Source of the DNA: an uncultured Eggerthella sp.
GTDB taxonomy: Bacteria; Actinomycetota; Coriobacteriia; Coriobacteriales; Eggerthellaceae
Direction: 5' to 3'
DNA length: 64,000 nt
Assembly: GCA_900538545.1 (NCBI GenBank)
Contig: UPYK01000003.1
Location: 91,390 to 155,389, forward strand
The notes under the pieces were generated by a model. It saw only the letters and a program-made list of their open reading frames with translations, did not search any database and had not been told where the DNA came from. Both the position numbers and the translations under genes were made by a program. Shown here in pieces: positions 24,933-33,760 of this stretch (position 1 is the stretch's first letter; the number at the start of each line of letters is the position of its first letter).

Positions 24933-26030
24933 ATGAAGGTAAGCGTCAATCAGTCTGAATTATCTCGTGCTCTTGCTACTGTGGTCAAAGGATCTTCAAG
25001 CCATTCAACGCTGTCGATTCTTTCAGGGATCTTGATCCAAGCACGTGATGGCGAGATCGTTCTCCAAACAACCGATCTTAAGCTTTCGATCCGAATCATT
25101 TTGCCAGCATTGGTAGAGGAAGCTGGCGATACAGTCGTTCCTGCAAAGCTGTTCAGCGATATTGTGAAGAACCTTCCCGATATGGCAGTGAGCATTTCGA
25201 CCAATGATCAAACAGCAACGATCTTCTGCAATAACACCACGTACTCTCTCAAAACGTTGAATCCTCTTGATTTTCCTCTGTTTCCTGAGGTTGAAGCAGA
25301 ACAGGAGATCTCATTTCCCTTTGATACCTTTGCTTCGATGGTGAAGAGCACAGCAAAGACGGTTTCGCGTGATGAGAGCCATCCCGTTCTTACGGGTGTC
25401 CTTATCACTCAAGCAGGAAACACGCTCAAGATGGTCGCTACTGATTCCTATCGTCTTGCAGTAGCTGAGGTTGAGCTCGATTCTGTACCTCCTCGTGAAT
25501 TCGAAGCGGTAGTGGCAGGCACGTTCTTGCAGGATATCATCGCTTTGCCCTCGAGTTCTGATCCGGTGACCCTTGCCTTCAATGACAATCAAATTGTCGT
25601 TACCTATCACAATGCAACCTTCATCAATCGCCGTATCGAAGGGGTTTTCCCGAACTATAAGCAGCTTCTCTCAACGGATTTCACGACGAAGATCAAGCTT
25701 TCTCGTACTGAACTTATGGATGCGATCCGCCGTGTTTCCCTATTGAGCAACAAAGTTTCCCCTGTTCAAATATCGGTCGATGCTGAAGCAGGGGTGATCA
25801 CGCTCATCTCAACTTCCCAAGATGTGGGTAATGCGCAAGAATCGCTTGTCTGTGATGTTGAAGGTGCGTCGATCGATATCGCCTTCAATTATTCATTCAT
25901 GCTCGATGGACTCTCTTCTATCAAGACCGATGAGATATCTTTCAACCTGTTAGGCGAGATGAAGCCAGGTATTATCGAAGCGCTCGGAGAAGAGCAGTTC
26001 CTGTATCTCATCATGCCGGTACGCTTTTAA
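24933..26030 (+). CDS. dnaN: DNA polymerase III beta subunit (sliding clamp)
   Basis: A 365-residue clamp with three repeated domains. Landmarks are the N-terminal MKVSVNQSELSRALATVVKG, VVPAKLFSDIVKNLP, the middle SMVKSTAKTVSRDESHPVLT, VATDSYRLAVAE, and the C-terminal consensus YLIMPVRF that ends nearly all clamps. It rings DNA and tethers polymerase III. Start ATG at 24933; no strong Shine-Dalgarno is seen. It lies downstream of oriC and 57 bases upstream of recF, with which it is probably co-transcribed. Confidence 0.98.
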   Translation: MKVSVNQSELSRALATVVKGSSSHSTLSILSGILIQARDGEIVLQTTDLKLSIRIILPALVEEAGDTVVPAKLFSDIVKNLPDMAVSISTNDQTATIFCNNTTYSLKTLNPLDFPLFPEVEAEQEISFPFDTFASMVKSTAKTVSRDESHPVLTGVLITQAGNTLKMVATDSYRLAVAEVELDSVPPREFEAVVAGTFLQDIIALPSSSDPVTLAFNDNQIVVTYHNATFINRRIEGVFPNYKQLLSTDFTTKIKLSRTELMDAIRRVSLLSNKVSPVQISVDAEAGVITLISTSQDVGNAQESLVCDVEGASIDIAFNYSFMLDGLSSIKTDEISFNLLGEMKPGIIEALGEEQFLYLIMPVRF

Positions 26031-26087
26031 GACGTTTTACCTGCGGTAGTTCACTCACTAAGGGTATGAACAGGTACTATTCCGTTC

Positions 26088-27215
26088 ATGGGATTGAAGA
26101 TTCAACAGATTCATTATCGTAATTTTCGTAATTACGATAATTATGAGCTTACCGATATCGGCGATGTTACGGTGTTCGTTGGACCGAATGCGATCGGAAA
26201 GACGAATCTGGTCGAGGGAATCCAACTCATAACTGCTTTCAATTCGTTTCGTAGCTCTAAAACAGAGCATCTCGTTCGCTTCGGAGAAGATTCTTCCTTT
26301 ATTAGAGCGGTGCTCGGCGATGGAGTTCGTAAACTTGATATCGATTTCACCATTTATGAAGGAAAACGTTCGTTCTCATTGAATGGAAAACGAAAGCAGA
26401 TCAAGAATTTGCGCGGTATCCTTCCTTCAGTAGTTTTTTCGCCGGATGATCTGAACTTCATCAAAGGGTCTCAAAGCATCAAGCGCGCTGAGATCGATAA
26501 CCTTGGATCCCAACTCTCTGCTAACTACAACAATGTGCGTCACGACTACGAGCGCATCCTTAAGCAGAAGAATCGGTATCTCAAGGAAGATACGACGCAC
26601 ACGTTCCTCGAGAGTGTTAATGAAGTGCTCACTACGATCGGTTCTCAGTTCTATGTATTGCGCACTCGACTTGTTCAAGAGCTCATTCCTTACATTAAGA
26701 CCTACTATGCGGAACTTTGCGTTGGCAAGGAAGAGGTTTCAATCGCGTATATCCCTTCATGGTTAAAATATGAGGACCCCTCGCTTCAAGAACTCTTGGA
26801 TTCTCAGCTTTCTCGAGATGAAGTGAAAGAGCAGCTCGATACTGTGATTGAACGAGAATTCTCTCGCGAACATCAACGAAAGCTCTCTTTATTCGGCCCT
26901 CATGCAGACCAGATCGTATTTCTTATCAACGGTAAAGATGCAAGTCATTTTGCGAGCCAAGGTCAGCAACGATCGCTTGTTTTGAGCTATAAGATGGCAG
27001 AAGTCGCACTTTTGCGCGATCGCTTGAATCAGACCCCCGTGCTCTTACTCGATGATGTGATGTCAGAGCTTGATGAACAGCGCCGTACTCAACTGATCAA
27101 GGTGATATCCCAGGATATTCAAACCTTCATCACCTCAACGAATCTTTCCTATTTCGATGATGAATTCCTCTCAAATGCTGAGATCATCGAGCTAACTCAA
27201 GAAGGGGAGAGGTGA
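26088..27215 (+). CDS. recF: DNA replication and repair protein RecF
   Basis: A 375-residue SMC-like ATPase that loads RecA at gapped DNA. It opens with KIQQIHYRNFRNYDNYEL, has Walker A GPNAIGKTNLVEGI near residues 33-46, the ABC-type signature SQGQQRSLVLSYKMAEV, and Walker B PVLLLDDVMSELDE. Length is normal. It sits between dnaN and the dciA-like gene, whose ATG begins one base after its stop codon, so the three form a transcript. Confidence 0.97.
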   Translation: MGLKIQQIHYRNFRNYDNYELTDIGDVTVFVGPNAIGKTNLVEGIQLITAFNSFRSSKTEHLVRFGEDSSFIRAVLGDGVRKLDIDFTIYEGKRSFSLNGKRKQIKNLRGILPSVVFSPDDLNFIKGSQSIKRAEIDNLGSQLSANYNNVRHDYERILKQKNRYLKEDTTHTFLESVNEVLTTIGSQFYVLRTRLVQELIPYIKTYYAELCVGKEEVSIAYIPSWLKYEDPSLQELLDSQLSRDEVKEQLDTVIEREFSREHQRKLSLFGPHADQIVFLINGKDASHFASQGQQRSLVLSYKMAEVALLRDRLNQTPVLLLDDVMSELDEQRRTQLIKVISQDIQTFITSTNLSYFDDEFLSNAEIIELTQEGER

Positions 27216-27216
27216 T

Positions 27217-27756
27217 ATGAAAAGACCGCAGACTCACGTTTCGAATTATATGACCGCCTTCTTCAACCAACTTCCTGATGAACAAAAGAAGCGCGCGCTC
27301 ATCGATCGCAAGATCAAGCAAGTGCATGCCCAATTTGCGGCTTGTGTTGATGAGTTCATTCTCGAACACATCAATTCGGTCTATATGACCAAAGAAGAGA
27401 TCCCTGATTCTGGGGATGTTTCTCGTGAAACACATCAGATACTTACTGTCTACGTTGACAATTCCTTGGTAGCAGCAGAACTCAACGCGCAGCGGGAATT
27501 GGTCATTCTAAAATATCGCGAACAATTCGACGTGAAGGTGGATAGATTTGATATTAAAATATCGCGCGGTGCCTATCGAGAGAATTATCCTTTCAAAAAG
27601 CCGCAATATCAAAAAAATTTACCCACCCCTCACAAGCTGACTGCAGAAGAAGAACAAGAAATAGAGACGTGTGTTTCTGGTATTGAAGATAAAGACATTC
27701 GCGAATCGTTTCGACGTGTTCTAAAAGCGACTAAAGAACACCCCTTTAAAAATTAA
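27217..27756 (+). CDS. DUF721/DciA-like protein
   Basis: A 179-residue protein in the position of DciA (DUF721), the presumed helicase loader of bacteria lacking DnaC/DnaI. The N terminus has a helix-rich stretch and the middle a conserved TVYVDNSLVAAELNAQRELV block followed by a short beta strand, as in DUF721 proteins; the C-terminal 50 residues are poorly conserved. The Shine-Dalgarno GGGGAGAGGTG overlaps the end of recF and the ATG follows the recF stop by one base, so translation is coupled. A parS-like palindrome is embedded in the coding sequence. DciA function is inferred from family and place. Confidence 0.75.
   Translation: MKRPQTHVSNYMTAFFNQLPDEQKKRALIDRKIKQVHAQFAACVDEFILEHINSVYMTKEEIPDSGDVSRETHQILTVYVDNSLVAAELNAQRELVILKYREQFDVKVDRFDIKISRGAYRENYPFKKPQYQKNLPTPHKLTAEEEQEIETCVSGIEDKDIRESFRRVLKATKEHPFKN
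27417..27432. promoter_or_regulatory. parS-like site (one mismatch)
   Basis: TGTTTCTCGTGAAACA differs from canonical parS at one position. It lies inside the dciA-like gene, about 2.7 kb right of oriC, where it encodes VSRETH. Confidence 0.7.
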
Positions 27757-27807
27757 GTATTTTCTCAAAAATATCGATATACCCGCTCATACACGCTTAC
27801 AACCTCT

Positions 27808-27860
27808 TGTGGATATATCATAAGTAGAGGTACATAAACCACCATATTTTGTGGTAGAAT
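27808..27860 (+). promoter_or_regulatory. gyrB promoter region with a DnaA-box-like sequence
   Basis: TGTGGATAT at 27808-27816 is one base from a DnaA box in reverse. A likely -10 TAGAAT at 27855-27860, preceded by TGTGG, fits a gyrB promoter 70 bases before the TTG start. No other feature in this 175-base gap. Confidence 0.45.
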
Positions 27861-27931
27861 GAGCTGCTGTTCATAGGAGCGTTCTGTGCGCTTCTTCGTA
27901 CCAATAAAACGCTGTTTAAAAAGGAGCAAGA

Positions 27932-29872
27932 TTGGCTACAAAAGACTCTCACTATGATGGTTCCGACATTCAAATTCTTGAAGGCCTTGAGGCGGTTCGT
28001 AAGCGTCCTGGTATGTATATTGGTTCAACAGGCCCTCGTGGTCTTCATCATCTTGTGTATGAAGTTGTCGATAATGCGGTCGACGAAGCACTCGCTGGTT
28101 ATTGCACCGATATCGTGGTGACCATACATGAAGATAATTCGATCACCGTTGATGATAATGGTCGTGGTATCCCTGTTGATAAGCATCCAAAAGAGAAGAT
28201 CCCAACAGTTGAGGTTGTTCTTACGATCTTGCATGCTGGTGGTAAATTCGGTGGTGAAGGATATAAGGTTTCCGGCGGCCTTCACGGCGTGGGCGTTTCA
28301 GTAGTGAATGCTCTTTCAACTAAGGTCGTTGTGCAAGTTCGTCGTGATGGTACGGAATATGAGATCTCGTTCGATCACGGCAAAACGAAAGAGAAACTTC
28401 ACAAGATCGGTTCAGCGAAACACACTGGAACTACGGTCACGTTCTGGCCTGATCCCGAGATCTTCCAAGAGACTACGGTCTACGATTACAACACGTTAGC
28501 AGCGCGTTTCCGTGAGATGTCTTTCTTGAACAAGGGCCTTAAGATCACGCTCATCGATGAACGTACCTTGAATGAAGATGGTGAGCCCACTAAAGAAGTG
28601 TTCCAGGCGCTCGGCGGTTTGCAGGATTTTGTCAAATATATCAATATCGGTAAAGAAACGCTGAACAAGCCCATTTATTTTGAAGTGGAAAACGCTGATG
28701 GTATGGTCGAGATCGCTATGCAGTGGACCACCTCCTATTCAACGAATTCGGTGCTTTCTTTCGCGAACAACATTCATACGATCGATGGCGGCACGCATCT
28801 TGATGGTTTCAAGCAGGGCGTGACCCGTACGATTAATGATTATGCCCGCAATAAAGGCATCCTGAAGGATAAGGACGCAAACCTTTCTGGCGACGATACG
28901 CGCGAAGGTCTTGCAGCGGTCATCTCCGTGAAATTGCGCGACCCACAGTTTGAAGGTCAGACGAAGGGTAAACTCGGTAATACCGAGATTCGCGGTCTTG
29001 TCCAAGGTGCAGTTACGCAGGGACTTGCTGAGTATCTTGAAGAGAACCCTGCTCCAGCGAAACGCATCATCAATAAGGCATCTCAAGCATTCAAGGCTCG
29101 TGAAGCTGCACGAAAAGCACGTGAGATGACTCGCCGCAAAGGAGTGCTCGATTCTTTCTCGCTCCCGGGTAAGCTCGCGGACTGCTCTTCGAAGAGCCCG
29201 GCAGATTCTGAGATCTTCATCGTCGAGGGCGATTCTGCAGGTGGTTCCGCGAAGATGGCGCGCGACCGAAAGTACCAGGCTATCATGCCTTTGCGTGGCA
29301 AGATCTTGAATGTCGAGCGGGCTGGTCTTAATCGTAGCCTCTCTTCGGACACGATCTCTTCGCTCATCACTGCGATCGGAACGAATATCGGTGCAGATTT
29401 CAATGCGGATAACGCACGTTATCATCGCATCATCATCATGACCGATGCTGACGTTGACGGCGCTCATATTCGTTGTTTGCTGCTCACGTTCTTCTATCGC
29501 TATATGCCTGAGCTCATTCAGCGTGGCTATATCTATATCGCACAGCCGCCGCTGTATGGTCTTAAGAAAAAAGGCGGTAAGAAGCTCGAATATATCTTCA
29601 ATGATGATGCCCTTACGAAGCGTCTTGAAGAGATTCCCGAGAAGGATCGCGATAGCATTTCGCTTCAGCGCTATAAAGGTCTGGGCGAGATGGATCCTGA
29701 ACAATTATGGGAAACCACCATGGAACCAAAATCTCGCACTCTTCTGCAAGTGAGCATCGAGGATGCTGCTGAAGCAGAGCGTGTGGTGAGCGAATTGATG
29801 GGTGATCAGGTTGAACCGCGTAAGGAATTCATCCAGAAGCATGCGCACGATGTTCGCTTCCTCGACTTCTAA
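27932..29872 (+). CDS. gyrB: DNA gyrase subunit B
   Basis: A 646-residue type IIA topoisomerase ATPase subunit. The GHKL ATP site shows in YEVVDNAVDEALAG and VDDNGRGIPVD, followed by SGGLHGVGVSVVNAL. The transducer domain has TFWPDPEIF, and the TOPRIM domain has IVEGDSAGGSAKMARDRK and MTDADVDGAHIR. The C terminus ends RKEFIQKHAHDVRFLDF, the normal GyrB end. The start codon is TTG at 27932, behind AAAAAGGAGCAAGA. gyrA follows 71 bases later. Confidence 0.98.
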   Translation: MATKDSHYDGSDIQILEGLEAVRKRPGMYIGSTGPRGLHHLVYEVVDNAVDEALAGYCTDIVVTIHEDNSITVDDNGRGIPVDKHPKEKIPTVEVVLTILHAGGKFGGEGYKVSGGLHGVGVSVVNALSTKVVVQVRRDGTEYEISFDHGKTKEKLHKIGSAKHTGTTVTFWPDPEIFQETTVYDYNTLAARFREMSFLNKGLKITLIDERTLNEDGEPTKEVFQALGGLQDFVKYINIGKETLNKPIYFEVENADGMVEIAMQWTTSYSTNSVLSFANNIHTIDGGTHLDGFKQGVTRTINDYARNKGILKDKDANLSGDDTREGLAAVISVKLRDPQFEGQTKGKLGNTEIRGLVQGAVTQGLAEYLEENPAPAKRIINKASQAFKAREAARKAREMTRRKGVLDSFSLPGKLADCSSKSPADSEIFIVEGDSAGGSAKMARDRKYQAIMPLRGKILNVERAGLNRSLSSDTISSLITAIGTNIGADFNADNARYHRIIIMTDADVDGAHIRCLLLTFFYRYMPELIQRGYIYIAQPPLYGLKKKGGKKLEYIFNDDALTKRLEEIPEKDRDSISLQRYKGLGEMDPEQLWETTMEPKSRTLLQVSIEDAAEAERVVSELMGDQVEPRKEFIQKHAHDVRFLDF

Positions 29873-29943
29873 GAGCGCATCTACTCACGAGATCCCATCC
29901 GTTTTATTCATTTAGTAAAGAATGCCCTGGTTAAGGAGCTTTT

Positions 29944-32451
29944 GTGGCTGATAACAACGAAACAGAGGTCGAAGAGACCCAATCAAATATCCTTTCCGCT
30001 GAACTGAGTAAGGAGATGCGCACATCGTTTCTTGAGTACTCGATGAGCGTTATCGTTTCCCGTGCACTGCCTGATGTACGCGATGGCTTGAAGCCCGTTC
30101 ATCGTCGTATCCTCTACGCGATGAATGAAAGCGGCATCACGCCGCGCCGTCCGCATGCTAAGTCGGCACGTACCGTTGGTGACGTGATCGGTAAGTATCA
30201 TCCGCACGGAGATATTGCGGTTTACGACACGATGGTCCGCTTGGCCCAGTGGTTCTCGATGCGCGTTCCCCTGGTCGATGGCCATGGAAACTTCGGCTCG
30301 ATCGACGGCGATTCGGCTGCTGCTATGCGTTATACCGAAGCGCGTCTCGATAAACCGGCAATGGAACTTCTGCGCGACCTCGATAAAGAGACGGTCGATT
30401 TCCAGCCGAACTACGATGATTCACTCGAAGAGCCTGTTGTTCTACCAGCTCGCTTCCCAAACCTGCTGGTCAATGGGTCTTCCGGTATCGCCGTTGGCAT
30501 GGCGACGAACATCCCGCCGCATAACTTAGGTGAGACCATCGATGCTACCTGCATGATGCTCGACAATCCTGATGTGACCACTGAAGAGCTCATGACCGTA
30601 CTTCCCGGACCGGATTTTCCAACGGGTGCGATCATCATGGGCCGCGAAGGCATTAAGGAAGCTTATGAGACGGGCCGTGGAAGCCTCACGATTCGTTCGA
30701 AATGCCGCATCGAAGAGGGGAAGAACGGCAAGAGCTCGATCGTGATCTCTGAGATTCCCTACCAAGTGAACCGTACGAACTTGCTCAAAAAGATCGCCGA
30801 TCTGGTGCGTGACAAGAAACTGCCAGAAGTTTCGGCTGTTCACGATGCTGCTGACCGTAGTGGTATCGATATCATCATCGACCTCAAGCAAAATGCGATC
30901 CCGCAGGTCGTACTGAATAAACTCTACAAGCATACGCAGCTGCAGGTTGGCTTTGGCTGCAATATGCTCGCCTTGGTGAATGGTGTTCCTCGCACGCTTT
31001 CTCTAAAGGAAATGCTGCATCATTACATTCTTCATCAGGAAGAAGTCATTGAGCGCCGCACGCGTTATGACCTGGCGAAGGCTGAAGCGCGCGCCCATAT
31101 CTTAGAAGGTTTCGTCATCGCGCTTGACGATATCGATAAAGTGATCAATATCATCCGCTCTTCTGAAACGGATGTTGAGGCTAAAGAGCGCTTGATGGAA
31201 GCATTCAAGCTTTCAGAAAAACAAAGCGAAGCGATCCTTGAGATGCGCCTGCGCCGTTTGACCGGACTCGAGCGCGAGAAGATCGAGAATGAACTTGCTG
31301 AGCTGCGCGAGTCGATCGCCTATTACAAGCAGCTCTTGAATGATACGAACATGGTCCACGGGGTCATCAAAGACGAATTGCTCGTGATCAAGAGCCGTTA
31401 TTCCACTCCGCGCAAGACGAAGATCACGGGTGCGGTGAAAGAGCTCGATGTCGAAGACCTCATTGCTGAAGAAGAGGTTGCAGTTACCGTTACGAAGGCA
31501 GGCTATATCAAGCGTTTGCCCGTATCCACCTATCGTCAGCAAAAACGCGGCGGCAAAGGCATGCAGGGCGTGAACCTGAAAGAAAGCGACTTCGTTGAGC
31601 ATCTCTTCATCGCTTCAACGCACGACTACATCCTGTTCTTCTCGAACAAGGGTAAGGTCTACCGTCTGAAAGTGTACGAGATTCCCGAGGCTTCACGTCA
31701 TGCACGCGGTAATGCGATCGTGAATCTTTTGCCGTTCGAAAAGGACGAAAAGGTTTCAGCAGTCATCGCTACGAAAGACTTCCCTGAAGACGAATATCTC
31801 ATGTTCGCAACTGCCGGCGGCATGGTGAAGAAGACCGCCATGAAGCTTTACGACCGTACCCGTCGTGATGGTTTGATTGCTATCAGCCTGAAAGATGGTG
31901 ATGAGCTCATTTCTGTCCAGCGTGTTGCTACCGGCGAGAAGGTCATGATGGTCTCATCTGCTGGTAAGGCGATCCAATGGGACGAAGAAGAAGTGCGCGC
32001 GATAGGTCGCGACACGCAAGGTGTGCGCGGTATGAATGTTCAGGCTGATGCCAAAGTGTTGGGTATGGAGATCGTTCGCCCAGGGTCTGAGTTGTTCGTG
32101 ATCACTGAGCGCGGATACGGGAAGCGAACTTCGGTCGAGGATTACCCCATTCATCATCGTGGCGGCCAGGGTGTGTTCACCATTACGATGACCGCAAAGA
32201 AAGGCCTGCTCGCAGCCATGAAGATCGTCGAAGAGAACGACGAGCTCATGATCATCACCGAGGAAGGCGTTGTGGTTCGTACGCCAGTTGAGGGCGTTTC
32301 GCAGCTTGGGCGTTCTACCCAGGGTGTTCATATCATGAACGTTGCCGACAAAGACAAGGTAACAGCAGTGGCGGTTACCGAAGGTACTTCATCGAAGAAA
32401 TCGAGCAAGAAAGAGGTTTCAGAGAACCAGACTTCGTTGCTCGATGATTAA
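29944..32451 (+). CDS. gyrA: DNA gyrase subunit A
   Basis: An 835-residue breakage-reunion subunit. The winged helix with the catalytic Tyr is in MRYTEARLDKPAMEL. The GyrA box QRGGKGMQG near residue 530 shows it is gyrase rather than topoisomerase IV, and six beta-pinwheel repeats follow. The quinolone-determining region reads HPHGDIAVYDTMVRLAQ: the residue equal to Ser83 of E. coli is Ile here, while Asp87 is kept. Start GTG at 29944 with AAGGAGCTTTT upstream. A strong hairpin ends the transcript at 32499-32547. Confidence 0.98.
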   Translation: MADNNETEVEETQSNILSAELSKEMRTSFLEYSMSVIVSRALPDVRDGLKPVHRRILYAMNESGITPRRPHAKSARTVGDVIGKYHPHGDIAVYDTMVRLAQWFSMRVPLVDGHGNFGSIDGDSAAAMRYTEARLDKPAMELLRDLDKETVDFQPNYDDSLEEPVVLPARFPNLLVNGSSGIAVGMATNIPPHNLGETIDATCMMLDNPDVTTEELMTVLPGPDFPTGAIIMGREGIKEAYETGRGSLTIRSKCRIEEGKNGKSSIVISEIPYQVNRTNLLKKIADLVRDKKLPEVSAVHDAADRSGIDIIIDLKQNAIPQVVLNKLYKHTQLQVGFGCNMLALVNGVPRTLSLKEMLHHYILHQEEVIERRTRYDLAKAEARAHILEGFVIALDDIDKVINIIRSSETDVEAKERLMEAFKLSEKQSEAILEMRLRRLTGLEREKIENELAELRESIAYYKQLLNDTNMVHGVIKDELLVIKSRYSTPRKTKITGAVKELDVEDLIAEEEVAVTVTKAGYIKRLPVSTYRQQKRGGKGMQGVNLKESDFVEHLFIASTHDYILFFSNKGKVYRLKVYEIPEASRHARGNAIVNLLPFEKDEKVSAVIATKDFPEDEYLMFATAGGMVKKTAMKLYDRTRRDGLIAISLKDGDELISVQRVATGEKVMMVSSAGKAIQWDEEEVRAIGRDTQGVRGMNVQADAKVLGMEIVRPGSELFVITERGYGKRTSVEDYPIHHRGGQGVFTITMTAKKGLLAAMKIVEENDELMIITEEGVVVRTPVEGVSQLGRSTQGVHIMNVADKDKVTAVAVTEGTSSKKSSKKEVSENQTSLLDD

Positions 32452-32498
32452 CGATTTTTGCAGAGAAGCATAACAAGTGCTTCTTCAAAAATTCGCCG

Positions 32499-32547
32499 AT
32501 CGCCTTGGTGCTGAAAGTTATGGAGCGCCAAGGCGATTGTGTCTTTT
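32499..32547 (+). terminator. Terminator hairpin of the gyrB-gyrA operon
   Basis: ATCGCCTTGGTGCT (32499-32512) pairs with AGCGCCAAGGCGAT (32524-32537), a 14-bp stem with one wobble, followed by TGTGTCTTTT. A smaller hairpin GAAGC...GCTTC at 32465-32483 precedes it. Confidence 0.75.
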
Positions 32548-32659
32548 GCGCTACGACAAAATCACAGAGATGTGTCTTTTTGAGGTTCGCGCCCCCGCAT
32601 GAGGAAAAAACACCTAAGGTGAAGGTAGACCAAAAGCGCACGAGAATAAGAAGCATCTC

Positions 32660-33175
32660 ATGGTTCGTTGCTATATACAGACGCTCATCATCTCGCAGGC
32701 TGTTTCGCCTTCGGTGCTTGTGCTGCGCCCGTATAGCGATGAGCCTGTTCAAGATACGTGTCGGGTGCTTCCCATCTGGATCGGGCTTACCGAAGCAACG
32801 CAGATGGGGCTTGCCATCGAGAACATTCGTCTTCCGCGTCCTGTTACCCATGATGTGTTCCTCGATGCGCTCACGAACCTGAATACCTACGTTGATCATG
32901 TGCTCATAGCGGGTGTGAAGAACGAAACGTTCTTCGTGCGGCTCTATTTGCGCCACCATGGAGATCTTATCGACCTTGACGCGCGTCCAAGTGATGCGAT
33001 CAATCTTGCAGTCCGTCAAAATGCGCCGATCTATATCGAAGAGGATGTGCTCGAAAAGGAATCGTACCCGTTCATCATCAAGAAAAACCATATTTTGAAC
33101 GAGAATGATATCGAGCAGTTCCACACCTTTATCAAGACGATAGAGCCAGAAGACTTTGAAGAAGACAAGGAATAA
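32660..33175 (+). CDS. Bifunctional nuclease family protein (DUF151)
   Basis: A 171-residue protein of the DUF151/BFN family. Conserved parts are the beta strand VLVLRPYSDEP, LPIWIGLTEATQMGLAIEN, RPVTHDVFLDALTNL and the C-terminal IDLDARPSDAINLAVRQNAPIYI, the family signature. Plant and bacterial members have reported RNase/DNase activity, though the bacterial role is unclear. The ATG at 32660 has only a weak Shine-Dalgarno (AAGAAG). It stands alone between the gyrA terminator and tRNA-Ile. The last 25 residues are acidic. Confidence 0.92.
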   Translation: MVRCYIQTLIISQAVSPSVLVLRPYSDEPVQDTCRVLPIWIGLTEATQMGLAIENIRLPRPVTHDVFLDALTNLNTYVDHVLIAGVKNETFFVRLYLRHHGDLIDLDARPSDAINLAVRQNAPIYIEEDVLEKESYPFIIKKNHILNENDIEQFHTFIKTIEPEDFEEDKE

Positions 33176-33261
33176 ACTCCGCTCGCGTGTAAAATCTTCC
33201 ATTTTTGAAAATAACTTGAAAAAAAGTGAGGGGTTTTATATATTAAATGGGCGCGATTTTC

Positions 33262-33338
<77 letters not shown>

Positions 33339-33343
33339 TTTTT

Positions 33344-33392
33344 TGTGGATAAACACTCCACCGTGAGCCGAGTTAGCCGGTGGAGTGTTTAT
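33344..33392 (+). terminator. Long hairpin after tRNA-Ile, overlapping a perfect DnaA box
   Basis: ATAAACACTCCACCG (33349-33363) pairs with CGGTGGAGTGTTTAT (33378-33392), a perfect 15-bp stem with T-rich 3' flank, so it probably ends the tRNA-Ile transcript. TGTGGATAA (33344-33352), a perfect DnaA box in reverse, overlaps its left edge. Confidence 0.75.
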
Positions 33393-33452
33393 TATAAAAG
33401 TTCGAGGATCCAATAGATCCATCGCGTATGCAACGGAAGTTGCTATTTTTTT

Positions 33453-33528
33453 GGGGCATTAGCTCAGCTGGGAGAGCGCGGGCTTTGCAAGCCTGAGGTC
33501 AGGGGTTCGATCCCCCTATGCTCCACCA
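33453..33528 (+). tRNA. tRNA-Ala (anticodon TGC)
   Basis: Acceptor GGGGCAT (33453-33459) pairs with ATGCTCC (33518-33524, one G-T), then A and CCA. Anticodon loop TTTGCAA gives TGC; the T arm is AGGGGTTCGATCCCCCT. Confidence 0.96.
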
Positions 33529-33536
33529 AATTGAAC

Positions 33537-33566
33537 AAGGTCATCCACAACGGATGGCCTTTTTTA
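33537..33566 (+). terminator. Terminator of tRNA-Ala
   Basis: AAGGTCATCC (33537-33546) pairs with GGATGGCCTT (33552-33561) around ACAAC, followed by TTTTTT. Confidence 0.85.
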
Positions 33567-33599
33567 TTGGATGACCTGCGCGGATCGAACCCCGCGAGG

Positions 33600-33626
33600 G
33601 CACAACAGTCCAGTGGACTGTTGTGC
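33600..33626. repeat. Perfect 13-bp palindrome with one-base centre inside a structured, gene-free stretch
   Basis: GCACAACAGTCCA (33600-33612) and TGGACTGTTGTGC (33614-33626) are exact reverse complements around one G. The surrounding 33570-33735 holds two more stems: GGACAA...TTGTCC (33664-33690) and a terminator at 33699-33733. On the minus strand GGGGTTCGATCC (33577-33588) looks like a tRNA T arm. No protein gene is convincing here. Confidence 0.7.
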
Positions 33627-33698
33627 GAGGGGGAGGCGAAAGCTCGGGTTAAGGGTCAAAAGAAGGACAATGGGCTACGTCCCCGTTGTCCCTCCAAC

Positions 33699-33733
33699 AA
33701 GAGCGGGCACGTTTCGCACCCGCTCTTTTGCTT
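33699..33733 (+). terminator. Terminator-like hairpin at the end of the structured element
   Basis: AAGAGCGGG (33699-33707) pairs with CCCGCTCTT (33719-33727), then TTGCTT. It can serve the plus-strand element or, by its A-run partner, the end of the convergent crotonase gene at 33761. Confidence 0.7.
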
Positions 33734-33760
33734 AGCTTCTATGTTCAGCGGTTACAGAGT

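Noticed and set aside
28739..29704. A 321-codon minus-strand frame opposite gyrB
   Set aside because: Fully inside gyrB, no Shine-Dalgarno, no motif.
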